From NCBI GenBank assembly GCA_025964555.1, contig JAOPYQ010000015.1, forward strand, positions 124,001 to 188,000: a DNA stretch of 64,000 nt, written 5' to 3'. The position numbers and the translations under genes are program-made. The stretch's first letter is position 1. Every line of letters starts with the position of its first letter. The notes under the pieces are model-generated. The model was not told where the DNA came from. It made no database searches and was given only the letters and a program-made list of their open reading frames with translations. Shown one piece after another: positions 1-9,423 of the stretch. Source of the stretch: Thermoleophilia bacterium. Its GTDB lineage: Bacteria; Actinomycetota; Thermoleophilia; Gaiellales; SKUG01.

Positions 1-1244
1 TCGGTCGCGCAGTCCCACGAGTGGGAGGTGTGCATGTGCAGGTCGATGACGCAGTTCTTCTCGGACGCGGTCGGTGCCGGGATGTGCACCTGGATGCGTT
101 CGCGGAGCGCGTCGTACTCGTTGACGTGCGCACGTGCGAGCGCTGCGGCGTCGGGAAGCGCGTCGGCGTCGGCGACGCCGTCCGGGCCCGTCGCGAGCGC
201 CTCGGAGATGAGCACGTGCAGCGCCTCGACGTCTCGATCCGAGCCGCTGTCGGCGGGTGCGGTGATGTCGACCACCGGCACGCGGGCCGCGAGCGCCTCG
301 TCGCGACTGCGCGCGTGGGTGCCCGGCAGGGCGAGGTAGGCACCGGCGCCGGCGAACACGGCGTCGGCCTGCTCGCGCGTGGGCGCCTCGACGGTGAGCA
401 GCCGCCCGCGCAGGGCGCGCGGGGTGGTCGGCCGGTGGTGGGTGCCCCAGCGCGACAGCATCGTCAGCGTCAGCTCCGGACGACTGTCGAGCAGCGGCCC
501 GAGATCGCGGACCAGGTCGCGCACGACGGCATCGTCGTCGTCGCCCCGACCGACGACGATGACCGGGCCGGCGCCGCCGCTCGCGCGGGTCGGTGTCGCA
601 CGGGTGGGGACGACACCCGCATCGAGCTTGTCGTCGAGGGTCTCGGCGAGGATCGCGCGGTCGGCATCGGCGCCGACGAGCCAACGATCAACGCCATCGA
701 CAACGCGATCGCGCAGCGGGGCGGCGAGGGCAGCCGCGACCGTGGCGGGCGGCGCGGCATGGAACGTCGCCACCGTGAGGCCGGTCCAGCGGCGCACGAC
801 GAAGCGGGTGAGGTCGTCTTCAAGCGGATCGTGCGCGTGGACGAGGTCGAAGTCTCCGCGTTCGAGCAGCACCCGCAGCGCTGCGCGCAGGCTGACCGAC
901 GCAGGGCCGACGGCGATCGGCAGCGCGACGAGCGGCCACTCGTGCGCGGCCTCGCGGGGGCGTCGCACGCCGGCGGCGGCGGCTGACATGTCGATCTCGC
1001 CGCCAGGGGCGAACAGCTCGGCGGGATCGACGCCGCGGGCGAGCTCGCGCAGCGCGCGGCGGGTGGTGCGTCGCGCGTAGCCACCGGCGCTCGGAGCGAC
1101 GACGACCGGCAGTGGCGCGTTCTCGTCTCCCGCCTCGCGGAGCTCGAGCAGGCCGTCGGCGATGTCGGTCACGTGGTCGTTGACGGGATGCGGCGTCGTC
1201 CACGGATACGGCGTTGCGAGCAGGATGCGACGGGCAGAAGCCAT
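1..1244 (-). CDS. Glycosyltransferase-like / PHP-domain fusion (partial)
   Basis: Reading frame open from ATG 1242-1244 on the minus strand to the window edge, so at least 414 residues; the C-terminus is missing. The N-terminal ~370 residues look like a GT4-type glycosyltransferase: start ASARRILLATPYPW, then a 'DLVHAHDP' segment followed by 'VATFHA', and a late 'DEALAARVPVVDI' segment. The usual GT4 E-x7-E motif is degraded. At about residue 400 a new domain opens with DLHMHTSHSWD, the first metal-binding motif of PHP phosphoesterases. The role is unknown; a sugar-phosphate or nucleotide-sugar transaction would fit both domains. Transcribed divergently from the NmrA-like gene, 50 bp away. 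The frame is absent from simple stop-to-stop lists because its stop lies outside the window. Confidence 0.75.
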   Translation of the reverse strand, partial: MASARRILLATPYPWTTPHPVNDHVTDIADGLLELREAGDENAPLPVVVAPSAGGYARRTTRRALRELARGVDPAELFAPGGEIDMSAAAAGVRRPREAAHEWPLVALPIAVGPASVSLRAALRVLLERGDFDLVHAHDPLEDDLTRFVVRRWTGLTVATFHAAPPATVAAALAAPLRDRVVDGVDRWLVGADADRAILAETLDDKLDAGVVPTRATPTRASGGAGPVIVVGRGDDDDAVVRDLVRDLGPLLDSRPELTLTMLSRWGTHHRPTTPRALRGRLLTVEAPTREQADAVFAGAGAYLALPGTHARSRDEALAARVPVVDITAPADSGSDRDVEALHVLISEALATGPDGVADADALPDAAALARAHVNEYDALRERIQVHIPAPTASEKNCVIDLHMHTSHSWDCAT

Positions 1245-1294
1245 TGCACGAACCCTACCGGCAGCGTCGGCCTCCCGGCGCTAGCATCGGCTGC

Positions 1295-2218
1295 ATGACG
1301 GGTCGACGCGTGATGGTTACGGGAGCGTTCAGCAACATCGGCTCGGCGACGGCCCGGGAGCTGCTCGCGCGCGGACACGACGTGTCGACGCTCACGAACC
1401 GGGTCCCAGCAGATGGGGACGACCCCCGCATCGAGCGCCATGCGCTGCGATTCGATCGCGACCACCTCATCGCGTCGCTGCGCGGCGCACAGGTGCTGGT
1501 GAACACGTACTGGATCCGTTTCCCGCATGGCGGAGCGACGTTCGAGCACGCGGTTGAGCGCTCGGCGCTGCTGTTCGACGCGGCGCGCGAGGCCGGCGTC
1601 GAACGGATCGTGCACGTGAGCGTCAGCAACGCCTCGCTCGATTCGCCGCTCGCGTACTACTCGGGCAAGGCGCGGGTCGAGGAAGCGCTGCGCGCGGCAG
1701 GTCCGAGCTGGTCGATCGTGCGGCCCACGCTCGTGGTCGGGCCGCGCGACGTGCTCACGAGCAACATCGCCTGGTTCCTTCGTCGGTTCCCGGCGATCGC
1801 GGTGCCGCGTGGCGCGGGGTATCGCCTGCAGCCGGTGCTCATCGACGACGTCGCGAGACTGCTCGTCGAGCGTGTCGAGTCGGTCATCGAGGACGTCGTG
1901 GACGCCGCTGGCCCGGACGTCCTGGGCTTCGACGAGTACATCCGCGTGCTGGCGCGCTCGATCGGGAGGTCGCCGAAGCTGCTGCGGATGCCCCCGCGGG
2001 TCATGCTCGCGGCACTCGGGTTGGCGGGGGTGCCGCTGCGCGACACGATCCTCACGCCCGAGGAGCTGTGGGGGCTTCGTGACGAGCTGCTCGTGTCACG
2101 GGCGCCGGCGACCGGCGAGTCCTCGGTGGTTGAGTGGCTGCTCGAGCACGGCGACCGGTGGTTCGGCCACGACTACGTCAACGACACGGTGTCCAGGTTC
2201 GACGCCGCGTCGGCCTGA
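1295..2218 (+). CDS. NmrA-like NAD(P)-binding epimerase/reductase
   Basis: 307-residue atypical short-chain dehydrogenase fold. It starts MTGRRVMVTGAFSNIGSATA, a Rossmann entry with the modified GxxxxIG loop typical of NmrA/complex I NDUFA9-like proteins, and contains 'RIVHVSVSNASLDSPLAYYSGKA', which keeps a Y..GK pair in place of the classic YxxxK. The C-terminal half resembles the NDUFA9-like substrate domain ('QPVLIDDVARLLVERV'). The substrate cannot be predicted. ATG 1295 is chosen over an in-frame ATG at 1214 because the upstream one lies inside the divergent gene and the Rossmann strand begins right after 1295. It ends back to back with the convergent phospholipase D-like gene, with no bases between. 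Confidence 0.8.
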   Translation: MTGRRVMVTGAFSNIGSATARELLARGHDVSTLTNRVPADGDDPRIERHALRFDRDHLIASLRGAQVLVNTYWIRFPHGGATFEHAVERSALLFDAAREAGVERIVHVSVSNASLDSPLAYYSGKARVEEALRAAGPSWSIVRPTLVVGPRDVLTSNIAWFLRRFPAIAVPRGAGYRLQPVLIDDVARLLVERVESVIEDVVDAAGPDVLGFDEYIRVLARSIGRSPKLLRMPPRVMLAALGLAGVPLRDTILTPEELWGLRDELLVSRAPATGESSVVEWLLEHGDRWFGHDYVNDTVSRFDAASA

Positions 2219-3379
2219 TCAGTACTGGATCTTCAGGGCGGTACGCAGGAGCGTCAGGAAGCGCTGGGACGGCCTGGCCAGGTCCTCGGGAGTGACGAGG
2301 TAGCCGGCCCCCATGTGCGCATCGAACATCGAGCCGACCGAGGCGACGAGCGAGGCGGCAGACGACTGGGCTGCGATCTCGAAGTGCTTGCCCTCGGATC
2401 GGGTCGTGAGGTTGAAGGACCCCACGGTGGCGACGTCGTCGGCGAGCATGATCTTCGAATGGGTCATCTGCGCTTGCTGGTACACCTTCACGCCGGCGCG
2501 CATGAGCTCGGCGTAGAAGCCGGCGGCGAGCAGGTTGGCGCCCGGGACCGCGTCGTTCGTCTTGAGGCCGTTGGTGACGAGGCGCACGTCGACGCCGCGC
2601 AGGGCGGCTGCCTTGAGCGCGTCGACGAGACCCTGGCTGCCGAGGAACGGCGTCTCGACCCAGATGCGGTGCTTGGCGGTGGCGATCGCCGCGTAGTAGG
2701 CGTCGGTGATCGGGGCTGACGCGCCCGGGTGGTTCGCGAGGATGCGCGTGCCGTCACGGGCTGGCTCCTGCGTGGGGTGGACGATGAGGCGCTCGTTGAT
2801 CGCGCTCACGGTGCCGCCGCGCGAGACCCAGCGGGCGAGGAAGTCGCGGCCGGCGTTGACCGCGCCGTCACGATCGAGGGTGACCATGGCGTCGTTCCAC
2901 GTGTCGTAGGTCTTCGAGAGGTTCATGCCGCCGAGGAAGCCGACGCGACCATCGATCGAGTAGAGCTTGCAGTGGTCGACCGGGCCGTCGACGATCGGGA
3001 TGAGCGAGTCGTTGACGATCACGTTGATGCCGGCGGCTCGCATCGAGGCGACGAGCTTGGTGCCACGCAGGAACGGACCGACCATGCTGCCGCGACCGTC
3101 GAGCATGATGTTGACCTCGACGCCTTCGCGCGCCTTCTGCTCGACGGCGCGAGCGAGCTCCGCGCCGGAGCCGGAGTCGAGCCAGCCGTACATGGAGATG
3201 TTGACGACCTGCTTCGCGCCGCGCACGGCATCGAGCAGGCGCGGCAGTGCGGCTGACGAGTTGAGCAGCAGTTCGGGGCTGGCCTCGGGCGTCGTCCATG
3301 CCGGCTCGGGTGCGAGCTCGGTCAGGCGACGCCGGGACAGGACCCCGGAACTGGCAGGTGTGCTGGGCAGGACCTCCAC
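2219..3379 (-). CDS. Phospholipase D-family protein (two HKD motifs)
   Basis: 386 residues with two HxKxxxxD motifs: H136-K138-D143 ('HCKLYSID') and H307-K309-D314 ('HSKIMLAD'), each followed by the expected G(G/S)xN segment ('GGMN', 'GSFN'). The pair forms one active site in cardiolipin synthases and bacterial PLD-like enzymes. The N-terminal 40 residues contain no clear membrane anchor or signal peptide, unlike classical cardiolipin synthases, so a soluble phosphatidyl- or nucleic-acid phosphodiesterase is also possible. Neighbouring inositol-phospholipid genes make a lipid role attractive, but they are separated by a strong terminator. Confidence 0.85.
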   Translation of the reverse strand: MEVLPSTPASSGVLSRRRLTELAPEPAWTTPEASPELLLNSSAALPRLLDAVRGAKQVVNISMYGWLDSGSGAELARAVEQKAREGVEVNIMLDGRGSMVGPFLRGTKLVASMRAAGINVIVNDSLIPIVDGPVDHCKLYSIDGRVGFLGGMNLSKTYDTWNDAMVTLDRDGAVNAGRDFLARWVSRGGTVSAINERLIVHPTQEPARDGTRILANHPGASAPITDAYYAAIATAKHRIWVETPFLGSQGLVDALKAAALRGVDVRLVTNGLKTNDAVPGANLLAAGFYAELMRAGVKVYQQAQMTHSKIMLADDVATVGSFNLTTRSEGKHFEIAAQSSAASLVASVGSMFDAHMGAGYLVTPEDLARPSQRFLTLLRTALKIQY

Positions 3380-3517
3380 GCGGTTCCCCCTCGGAACGCG
3401 AACGACGTAGGCCGAACTGCCCGGGAATTTCGCTTTCCATGCGGCGCCGAGCGGACGTTACGGGGCCGGATAGTTGGCCCGCGGCCATGGGTTTCGAAGG
3501 TCGCGTTCACGACAACG

Positions 3518-3554
3518 CGAAGGGGCCGCGACCGGCGTGGTCGCGACCCCTTCG
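3518..3554 (-). terminator. Terminator hairpin behind ino1
   Basis: Inverted repeat CGAAGGGGCCGCGACC (3518-3533) and GGTCGCGACCCCTTCG (3539-3554), a 16-bp stem with one G-T wobble and a 5-nt loop, 24 bp beyond the ino1 stop. There is no T-tract, as is common in high-GC actinobacteria. Confidence 0.7.
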
Positions 3555-3578
3555 GAGACATGCATCGTCCTGCGTTGC

Positions 3579-4823
3579 TCAGGCAGGCGCGTGCTCGTGC
3601 GATGCGGTCTCGGCGACGAACTCCGCCGGGACCACGTCGTGGCCGAAGCCGAGGTGATGATCGACACCGCCATCGGCGCGTCGCTCCTCGCTCGAGCGCT
3701 CCTCCGGGGAGCGACCGGCGGTGCCGCCGGCCAGGAACGCCTCGAGGTGCTCCTTGGCGAGGTCGTCGTCGTGCTGCCACGGCGGCGACTTCATGAGGTA
3801 GGCGCTCGACCACACAAGCGCACCGCCGATGCCGCGATCCATGGCGTACTTGGCCATGCGCACGGCGTCGATGGTGATGCCGGCCGAGTTCGGCGAGTCG
3901 ACGACCTCGAGCTTGATCTCCATGTTGAGCGGCACGCCACCGAAGGCTTCGCCCTCGACGCGGATGTGCGCCCACTTGCGGTCCTCGAGCCACGGCACGT
4001 AGTCCGACGGACCGACGTGGATGTTCTTCGGATCGAGCTCGTACGGGAGCACGCTCGTCACCGCGTTGGTCTTGGAGACCTTCTTGCTGTCGAGGCGCGA
4101 GCGCTCGAGCATGTTGCGGAAGTCGGAGTTGCCGCCGACGTTGAGCTGGCTCGTTCGCAGCACCTTCACGCCACGGTCACGGAACAGCTGCGCGACGCGT
4201 CGATGCAGGATCGTCGCGCCGACCTGGCTCTTGATGTCGTCACCGATGATCGGCAGGTTCGCCTCCTCGAAGCGAGCTCGCCACTCGGGCTTGCCGGCGA
4301 TGAACACCGGGATGCAGTTCACGAAGCCGGTGCCGGCCGCGAGGGCCTGCTCGGCGTAGAACTTCACCGCTTCCTCGCTGCCGACCGGCAGCAGGTTGAT
4401 GAGCACGTCGACCTTGCGCTCGCGCAGGACCGCGGCCACGTCGACCGGCTCCTCCGTGGAGAGCTCGACGACCTCGCCGAGGTACTTGCCGATGCCGTCG
4501 AGCGTGGGTCCACGCTGGACGAGCACGCCCGTCGGTGCGACGTCGCTGAACTTCACCGTGTTGTTCTCGCCGGCGAAGATCGCGTCGGCGATGTCGAGGC
4601 CGACCTTGGCGGCTGCGACGTCGAACGCTGCGACGAACTCGATGTCGCTGACGTGGTAGCCGGCGACGGTGTGGTGCATGAGGCCCGGGACCTCTTCGGT
4701 GGCGTCGAAGTAGTGCGTGACGCCCTGGACGAGGCTCGAGGCGCAGTTGCCGATGCCGGCGATTGCGACGCGGACCTTAGGTCGGGGGTGGTTCCCCGAC
4801 TGGTTCTGGATCTGGCTGGACAT
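3579..4823 (-). CDS. ino1: Inositol-3-phosphate synthase
   Basis: 414 residues. Converts glucose-6-phosphate to 1L-myo-inositol-1-phosphate with NAD+, the entry step to inositol phospholipids and mycothiol in actinobacteria. The NAD-binding loop [16 protein letters not shown] is at residues ~18-33; the conserved '[16 protein letters not shown]', '[11 protein letters not shown]' and '[12 protein letters not shown]' blocks of the family follow. The last ~45 residues, rich in Glu/Arg/His, extend beyond the usual ~360-residue actinobacterial protein. The start overlaps the end of the upstream CDP-alcohol phosphotransferase gene by 47 bp, so the two are co-transcribed and probably translationally coupled. 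A hairpin follows the stop. Confidence 0.95.
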   Translation of the reverse strand: MSSQIQNQSGNHPRPKVRVAIAGIGNCASSLVQGVTHYFDATEEVPGLMHHTVAGYHVSDIEFVAAFDVAAAKVGLDIADAIFAGENNTVKFSDVAPTGVLVQRGPTLDGIGKYLGEVVELSTEEPVDVAAVLRERKVDVLINLLPVGSEEAVKFYAEQALAAGTGFVNCIPVFIAGKPEWRARFEEANLPIIGDDIKSQVGATILHRRVAQLFRDRGVKVLRTSQLNVGGNSDFRNMLERSRLDSKKVSKTNAVTSVLPYELDPKNIHVGPSDYVPWLEDRKWAHIRVEGEAFGGVPLNMEIKLEVVDSPNSAGITIDAVRMAKYAMDRGIGGALVWSSAYLMKSPPWQHDDDLAKEHLEAFLAGGTAGRSPEERSSEERRADGGVDHHLGFGHDVVPAEFVAETASHEHAPA

Positions 4824-5526
4824 TGCGGTGGCTCCTTTGAGTGGAGCGCTCGCGACGGGGTTTGCGTCCGTCGGGGAGCGCCCTGTGTACGTGGATCACG
4901 CGCTGGACGACCGTCAACGCTGCGGTGACGGCGAGCACGTGCACTGCGACCTCGATGGAAACCTCCCACCAGTTCGCCAGCAGGAGGCCTGCAGTGAGGA
5001 CCACGACGCGTTCGACACGCGACGCGAGGCCCCCCTTGCATTGCACGCCGAGGCTTTCGGCCTTGGCGCGCGTGTAGCTGACGAGGTACGAGCAAGCGAC
5101 GGCGGCGAATGAAGATGCCACCGGCCACAGGTCGACCTCGGCCCTGTTGGCGAACATGAGGCAGATGCCTCCGAGGACGAGTCCCTCGCTGACCCGGTCC
5201 AGGGTCGAGTCGAGAAAGCCGCCGAACGCGCTGACGCGCCCGGTGACCTTCGCGATCGCCCCGTCCATGGCATCGAGCAGGCTTCCAAGCAGGAAGACCG
5301 CCGCTGCGGCGAGGAACCATTCGTGGAAGGCCAGGTATGCAGCGACGCCATTGAGGAGGCACCCTGTGAAGGTGACGGCGTTCGGGTTGATGGACCCGAT
5401 CGGGCGCAGCAGCGTGCGCGCGACCCGTCGCGCAATGCGACGTCCGCCCACCTCGTAGCCATCGCGAATACGCTGGAGACTGTCCACGCGGGGATTATGC
5501 CCGCTCAGGGCGGCGTCGAGCCGCAC
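4777..5526 (-). CDS. CDP-alcohol phosphatidyltransferase, probable PI(P) synthase
   Basis: 249-residue multi-pass membrane enzyme. The CDP-alcohol phosphotransferase signature is seen as D85-x2-D88-G89-x2-A92-K93-x8-G102-x3-D106-x3-D110. The canonical Arg after the Ala is Lys here, an unusual substitution in a nucleotide-binding position. Overlap with ino1 suggests that inositol phosphate is the acceptor alcohol (phosphatidylinositol-phosphate synthase step), by analogy with mycobacterial gene pairs. At least five hydrophobic segments are visible, followed by a basic, disordered tail. ATG 5526 is used; a GTG at residue 14 would also precede the conserved part. Confidence 0.8.
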   Translation of the reverse strand: MRLDAALSGHNPRVDSLQRIRDGYEVGGRRIARRVARTLLRPIGSINPNAVTFTGCLLNGVAAYLAFHEWFLAAAAVFLLGSLLDAMDGAIAKVTGRVSAFGGFLDSTLDRVSEGLVLGGICLMFANRAEVDLWPVASSFAAVACSYLVSYTRAKAESLGVQCKGGLASRVERVVVLTAGLLLANWWEVSIEVAVHVLAVTAALTVVQRVIHVHRALPDGRKPRRERSTQRSHRNVQPDPEPVGEPPPT

Positions 5527-5729
5527 GTGTCCCTACAGGGCGTGCGATTTGCGAAGCATCGTCGGGATGGGTGCGGCGCGGAGCGGGCTGCTTCTCGCGC
5601 GCGTGCGTGAGCGCGAGGGTGCGTTCGTGCGCGCAAGGGTGCGCGACTGAAGCCGTGGACGATGTGCGTCATCCGGGTCACACCCCTCGTGACGAACATG
5701 ACGCACATGCCGTGGAGCGGGGCAGAAGC

Positions 5730-6668
5730 TCACACGGGGCCGGGGTGCACGACGTCGGCGTCGGCGCCAGCGCGGGGGCCGAGCTCGACGACGTACATGG
5801 CGACGAGCACGAGCGCGCCGCCGATCACCATGCGCAGCGTGAGGTCGTCGACGCCCACCGCGACAGCGATCCCGGCGGCGAAGACCGGCTCGAGCATCAT
5901 CGCCACGGCCGCGCGCGTGGGCGCGATGCGCGCCTGCGCCCAGGTCTGGAGCAGCAGCACGAGCGACCCGGCGAACACCGCGGTGTAGAGCACGGCGAAC
6001 CACTCGTCGCTGCCCGAGGGCAGCTCGACATGCCCGTCGATGGGCATCGACGCGACCGAGACGAGCGCAATCACGACGAGCTGCACGAACGACAGCCCGA
6101 GCGCGTCGCGGCCTCGCGACCACGCGCCGAGCGCGACGATGTGCGCGGCGTAGACGAACGCGGCGAGCATCGTCAGCCACTCGCCACGCCCGAGCGAGAA
6201 GCCGCGCAGCGACAGGACGCCGACCCCGATCGTGGCGATCACGACCGCGAGCCACGCGACACCGCCGACGCGGCGACGCAGGATGACCGCGAGGATGAGG
6301 GGCGTGAACACGACGTAGAGCGCGGTGACGAATCCCGAGACCGACGGGGACGTGAACGAGAGCCCCCACGTCTGGAGCACCTGGCCGACGCCGTAGAGCA
6401 GGCCGAGCGCGATGCCGATGCGCAGGTCGTCGCGATCGAGGCTGCGGACGATGCTCGGCCGGATCGCCAGCAGCACGGCGGCCGCGATCGCGAATCGGAT
6501 CGCGAGGAAGCTGCCGATCGCGAGGTCGTCGACCGCGTCCTTGATGATGACGAACGTCGAACCCCAGATCGCGGTCATGGCCACGACCGCGAGCACGGGC
6601 AGCAACGAACCGCGCCCGGCAGCGGGCTCGGCTTGGAATTCCGCATGGGTGCGTGGGTCGTGGTCCAT
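5730..6668 (-). CDS. DMT-superfamily (EamA) transporter
   Basis: 312 residues, ten hydrophobic segments in two EamA repeats. The entry motif 'AIWGSTFVIIKDAV' is the family hallmark and recurs weakly near the start of the second half. Likely an inner-membrane metabolite exporter; the substrate is unknown. Start ATG 6668 is preferred to the in-frame ATG at 6770 because the intervening 34 residues are charged, unlike the family, and the first transmembrane segment follows ~20 residues after 6668. A stretch of ~200 bp downstream (5527-5729) holds no gene that I recognise. Confidence 0.85.
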   Translation of the reverse strand: MDHDPRTHAEFQAEPAAGRGSLLPVLAVVAMTAIWGSTFVIIKDAVDDLAIGSFLAIRFAIAAAVLLAIRPSIVRSLDRDDLRIGIALGLLYGVGQVLQTWGLSFTSPSVSGFVTALYVVFTPLILAVILRRRVGGVAWLAVVIATIGVGVLSLRGFSLGRGEWLTMLAAFVYAAHIVALGAWSRGRDALGLSFVQLVVIALVSVASMPIDGHVELPSGSDEWFAVLYTAVFAGSLVLLLQTWAQARIAPTRAAVAMMLEPVFAAGIAVAVGVDDLTLRMVIGGALVLVAMYVVELGPRAGADADVVHPGPV

Positions 6669-7090
6669 CCGGCGATCGTCACCCGAACCGACGCGAAAGC
6701 GACGCGGAACGAGTTCGTCATTTGGGGGTTTACAGACGCCAAACCCTGTCGTACAAAGGGTGTAAGGCAACGCGGGAGACCGAATCTACTCGGTCCCGCC
6801 AGCCCAACATAGACATTCGGTCCACGGACGGATCATCGCCATACGTGCCAACGCCTTCATGGGGGTGACGGTGTACGCACAGGTGAATGTCGACTGGAGT
6901 TTGCCGACGACGTGCGTGGGGTGCGATCAACGGAATTACAGAACTTCAGTACGGTGACGCAGGGCCTGGATCTCCCTTGGGGGAGGGATTTCCGGGCCCT
7001 TCGTCGTTCTTCCTGAACAGGTGTCAGTCGGCTCGGCTGACATCAAAGGGTAGACGCGACGCCGGTGGCCCCGTTAGGTTGTGGGCACAG
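6669..7090. other. 422-bp non-coding region upstream of the purine operon
   Basis: No convincing CDS. It holds several inverted repeats: GGGTTT/AAACCC (6726-6731/6741-6746), a G-C rich hairpin around 6772-6800 (arms 'CGGGAGACCGA' and 'TCGGTCCCG'), and a long terminator-like hairpin at 6961-7000. It must contain the divergent promoters of the EamA gene and purE. A small structured RNA or purine-responsive leader is possible; no known riboswitch consensus was recognised. Confidence 0.5.
6961..7015 (+). terminator. Terminator-like hairpin in the purE leader
   Basis: Outer arms AGGGCCTGGA (6961-6970) and TCCGGGCCCT (6991-7000) pair over 10 bp with one G-T wobble. Inner arms CTCCC and GGGAG (6972-6976/6981-6985) close a TTGG loop. 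A pyrimidine/T-rich run (TTCGTCGTTCTTCC) follows. It lies 90 nt before the purE start, so it is either an attenuator or the end of a short upstream transcript. Confidence 0.5.
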
Positions 7091-7642
7091 ATGGCAGGCG
7101 CCTCCCCCTTCTCCGTCCTCATCCTTTGTGGCAGCGACAGTGACGCCGCCACGATGACGGCCGCCGCCCGAACGCTCGCCGACTTCGGCATCGAGTGGGA
7201 CCTGCGGGTCTCCTCCGCACACCGAGCTCCCGACCGCACGATCGAGCTGGCACGCACCGCCGCCGACCGCGGCTACGGCGCGATCATCGCGGGCGCTGGA
7301 CTTGCCGCACACCTGCCGGGCGTCGTCGCCTCGGTCACCATCCTTCCCGTCATCGGCGTACCGCTCAGCGCGGGCCCGATGCGCGGCACCGACGCGCTCC
7401 ACGCGATCGTGCAGATGCCCCGCGGCATCCCGGTCGCCACCGTCGGCATCGACAACGCCGCCAACGCCGCGCTGCTCGCGGTCCGCATCTTCGCCCTCGC
7501 CGACGCGGACGTCCGCGCCCGGCTCGAGGCCTACGTCGAGGCGCTCCCTGCGGGCGTCGAGGCCGCCGACGCGCGCGTGCAGGAGCAGCTCGCGGCCGAT
7601 CCGCCAGGTTCACCAACCCCCACGACAACCACCGGCGGGTAG
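7091..7642 (+). CDS. purE: 5-(carboxyamino)imidazole ribonucleotide mutase
   Basis: 183 residues. Class I PurE features: 'GSDSDAATM' at the start, active-site 'SSAHRAPD', '[15 protein letters not shown]' and '[16 protein letters not shown]'. Class I enzymes rearrange N5-CAIR made by PurK to CAIR; no purK is present here. 'AGAGL' replaces the usual 'AGAGG'. Start ATG 7091 precedes the first beta strand directly. First gene of a ten-gene purine operon; the purC start lies 43 bp beyond its stop. Confidence 0.93.
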   Translation: MAGASPFSVLILCGSDSDAATMTAAARTLADFGIEWDLRVSSAHRAPDRTIELARTAADRGYGAIIAGAGLAAHLPGVVASVTILPVIGVPLSAGPMRGTDALHAIVQMPRGIPVATVGIDNAANAALLAVRIFALADADVRARLEAYVEALPAGVEAADARVQEQLAADPPGSPTPTTTTGG

Positions 7643-7685
7643 CGCATGTCGCGTCGCTCGCACGGGTCCGAAAGGAATGCGAACG

Positions 7686-8417
7686 ATGCATAGCGGCGCG
7701 GAGCGAGTCCTGAGGTACGAGGGCAAGGCCAAGCGGGTGTACCGCACGGGCACCCCCGGCGAGTGCGTGATCGAGTTCACCGACGCGGCAACCGCCTTCA
7801 ACGGCGAGCGCAAGGGTGAGATCAGCGACAAGGGGCGCATCAACTGCGCCACCACCTCGATCTTCATGGCGATGCTCGAGGAGCACGGCGTTCCCACGCA
7901 CGTGATCCGCCAGCTGTCGGAGACGGAGCTGCTCGCGCGCGACGTGGAGATCGTCCCGCTCGAGGTGGTCGTGCGCAACATCGCGGCCGGCAGCTTCACG
8001 CGCCGACTCGGGGTTCCGGAGGGTACGCCGCTCAGTCGCCCGATCGTCGAGTTCAGCTACAAGCGCGACGACCTGGGCGACCCGCTGCTCACCAGGTCGC
8101 ACATCGAGGTGCTCGACCTGGCGCCGGCCGACGTGGTCGCGGAGCTCGAGGTTCGCGCGCTGCGCATCAACGAGCTGCTGCGCTCGCACATGGTCGATCG
8201 CGGCGTGACGCTCGTCGACTTCAAGCTCGAGTTCGGACACACGGCCGACGGCGAGCTCGTGCTGGCGGACGAGATCTCGCCTGACACGTGCCGGTTCTGG
8301 GACACGGCGACCGGCGACAAGCTCGACAAGGACCTGTTCCGCCACGACCTGGGCGACGCGACGCCGGCCTACCAGCTGCTGCTCGACCGCCTGGGCGCGA
8401 CGGGCGTGCCGGCATGA
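7686..8417 (+). CDS. purC: SAICAR synthetase
   Basis: 243 residues. Joins aspartate to CAIR using ATP. Signatures EGKAKRVY near the N-terminus, 'SDKGRINCATT', 'PLEVVVRNIAAGS' and 'FKLEFG' are intact. ATG 7686 sits ten bases after a GAAAGG ribosome-binding site; the in-frame ATG at 7677 would leave almost no spacing. The stop TGA overlaps the purS ATG (ATGA). Confidence 0.95.
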   Translation: MHSGAERVLRYEGKAKRVYRTGTPGECVIEFTDAATAFNGERKGEISDKGRINCATTSIFMAMLEEHGVPTHVIRQLSETELLARDVEIVPLEVVVRNIAAGSFTRRLGVPEGTPLSRPIVEFSYKRDDLGDPLLTRSHIEVLDLAPADVVAELEVRALRINELLRSHMVDRGVTLVDFKLEFGHTADGELVLADEISPDTCRFWDTATGDKLDKDLFRHDLGDATPAYQLLLDRLGATGVPA

Positions 8418-8701
8418 TCGGCGTTCGCATCCGCACGATGCCGAAGCGAGCGGTGCTCGACCCGCAGGGCGAGGCGGTCGTTCGCGGGCTGCGCATGCTC
8501 GGCCACGACGTCGTGCGTGACGCACGCGTCGGGCGTGTCGTGGAGCTCGTGCTCGACCTCGACGACGAGGCCGACGCGCTGGCGGCAGCGGAGCGCATGT
8601 GCGCCGACCTGCTCGTCAACGACGTGGTCGAGTACGGCGAGGTCGAGCTCGTCGACGCGTCGGCGATCGTAGTGGGCGTCGGCGCGGGAGCGAGCGCGTG
8701 A
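8414..8701 (+). CDS. purS: FGAM synthase subunit PurS
   Basis: 95 residues. Small structural subunit that bridges PurQ and PurL in the Gram-positive-type phosphoribosylformylglycinamidine synthase. 'KRAVLDPQGEAVVRGLRMLG' matches the conserved PurS helix-strand entry. The C-terminal ~12 residues are a Gly/Ala tail. Overlaps purC by 4 bp and purQ by 4 bp, which fits stoichiometric co-translation. Confidence 0.92.
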   Translation: MIGVRIRTMPKRAVLDPQGEAVVRGLRMLGHDVVRDARVGRVVELVLDLDDEADALAAAERMCADLLVNDVVEYGEVELVDASAIVVGVGAGASA

Positions 8702-9423
8702 CCAGCGTCGCCGTGATCGTGTTCCCTGGATCCAACTGCGACCGGGACGCGGCGCGCGCGCTGGACGACGTGCTCGGGGCGGGCACCGCGACGCTCGCGT
8801 GGCATGCGGAGACGTCGCTGGACGGGATCGACGCGATCGTGCTCCCGGGCGGGTTCTCGTGGGGCGACTACCTGCGCACGGGTGCGCTGGCGCGCTTCGC
8901 GCCGGTGATGGGTGCAGTGCGTGTCGCTGCCGGGCGTGGCGTGCCGGTGCTCGGCATCTGCAACGGCTTCCAGGTGCTGTGCGAGGCCGGGCTGCTGCCC
9001 GGCGCGCTGCTGCGCAACGACCACCTGCATTTCAGGTGCGACGAGGTGCCGGTCGAGGTGGCCTCGAGCGACACGCCGTGGACGCGCGCGATCGCGCCGG
9101 GTCGCACGCTGCAGCTGCCGATCGCGCACGGCGAGGGCCGCTTCCACGCGGACGACGCCGTGCTCGACGAGCTCGTGCGCGACGACCGGGTCGTCGTGCG
9201 GTACGCGGGCGACAACCCGAACGGGTCGGCGCGCGCGATCGCGGGCGTGTGCTCGGCCGAGCGCAACGTGGTCGGCATGATGCCGCACCCCGAGCGCGCG
9301 GTGCACGCGTGGATGGGCTCCGACGACGGCGCCCTGCTCTTCGAGTCGCTGCGACTGACACTGGCCGCTGGCTCGACTGACATGAACGACACGTCCGAAC
9401 TGGAGCTCACCGGTGCCCACTGA
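8698..9423 (+). CDS. purQ: FGAM synthase glutaminase subunit
   Basis: 241 residues, starting at GTG 8698 inside a GTGA overlap with purS. Class I glutamine amidotransferase: nucleophile Cys in 'GICNGFQ', oxyanion region '[14 protein letters not shown]', and His/Glu of the triad in 'MMPHPERAV'. Supplies ammonia to PurL. The 3' end overlaps purL by 11 bp. Confidence 0.95.
   Translation: MTSVAVIVFPGSNCDRDAARALDDVLGAGTATLAWHAETSLDGIDAIVLPGGFSWGDYLRTGALARFAPVMGAVRVAAGRGVPVLGICNGFQVLCEAGLLPGALLRNDHLHFRCDEVPVEVASSDTPWTRAIAPGRTLQLPIAHGEGRFHADDAVLDELVRDDRVVVRYAGDNPNGSARAIAGVCSAERNVVGMMPHPERAVHAWMGSDDGALLFESLRLTLAAGSTDMNDTSELELTGAH

Noticed and set aside
6669-7090. Purine (guanine/adenine) or ZTP riboswitch in the purE leader
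   Set aside because: The conserved aptamer cores were not found by eye; only generic hairpins are visible.
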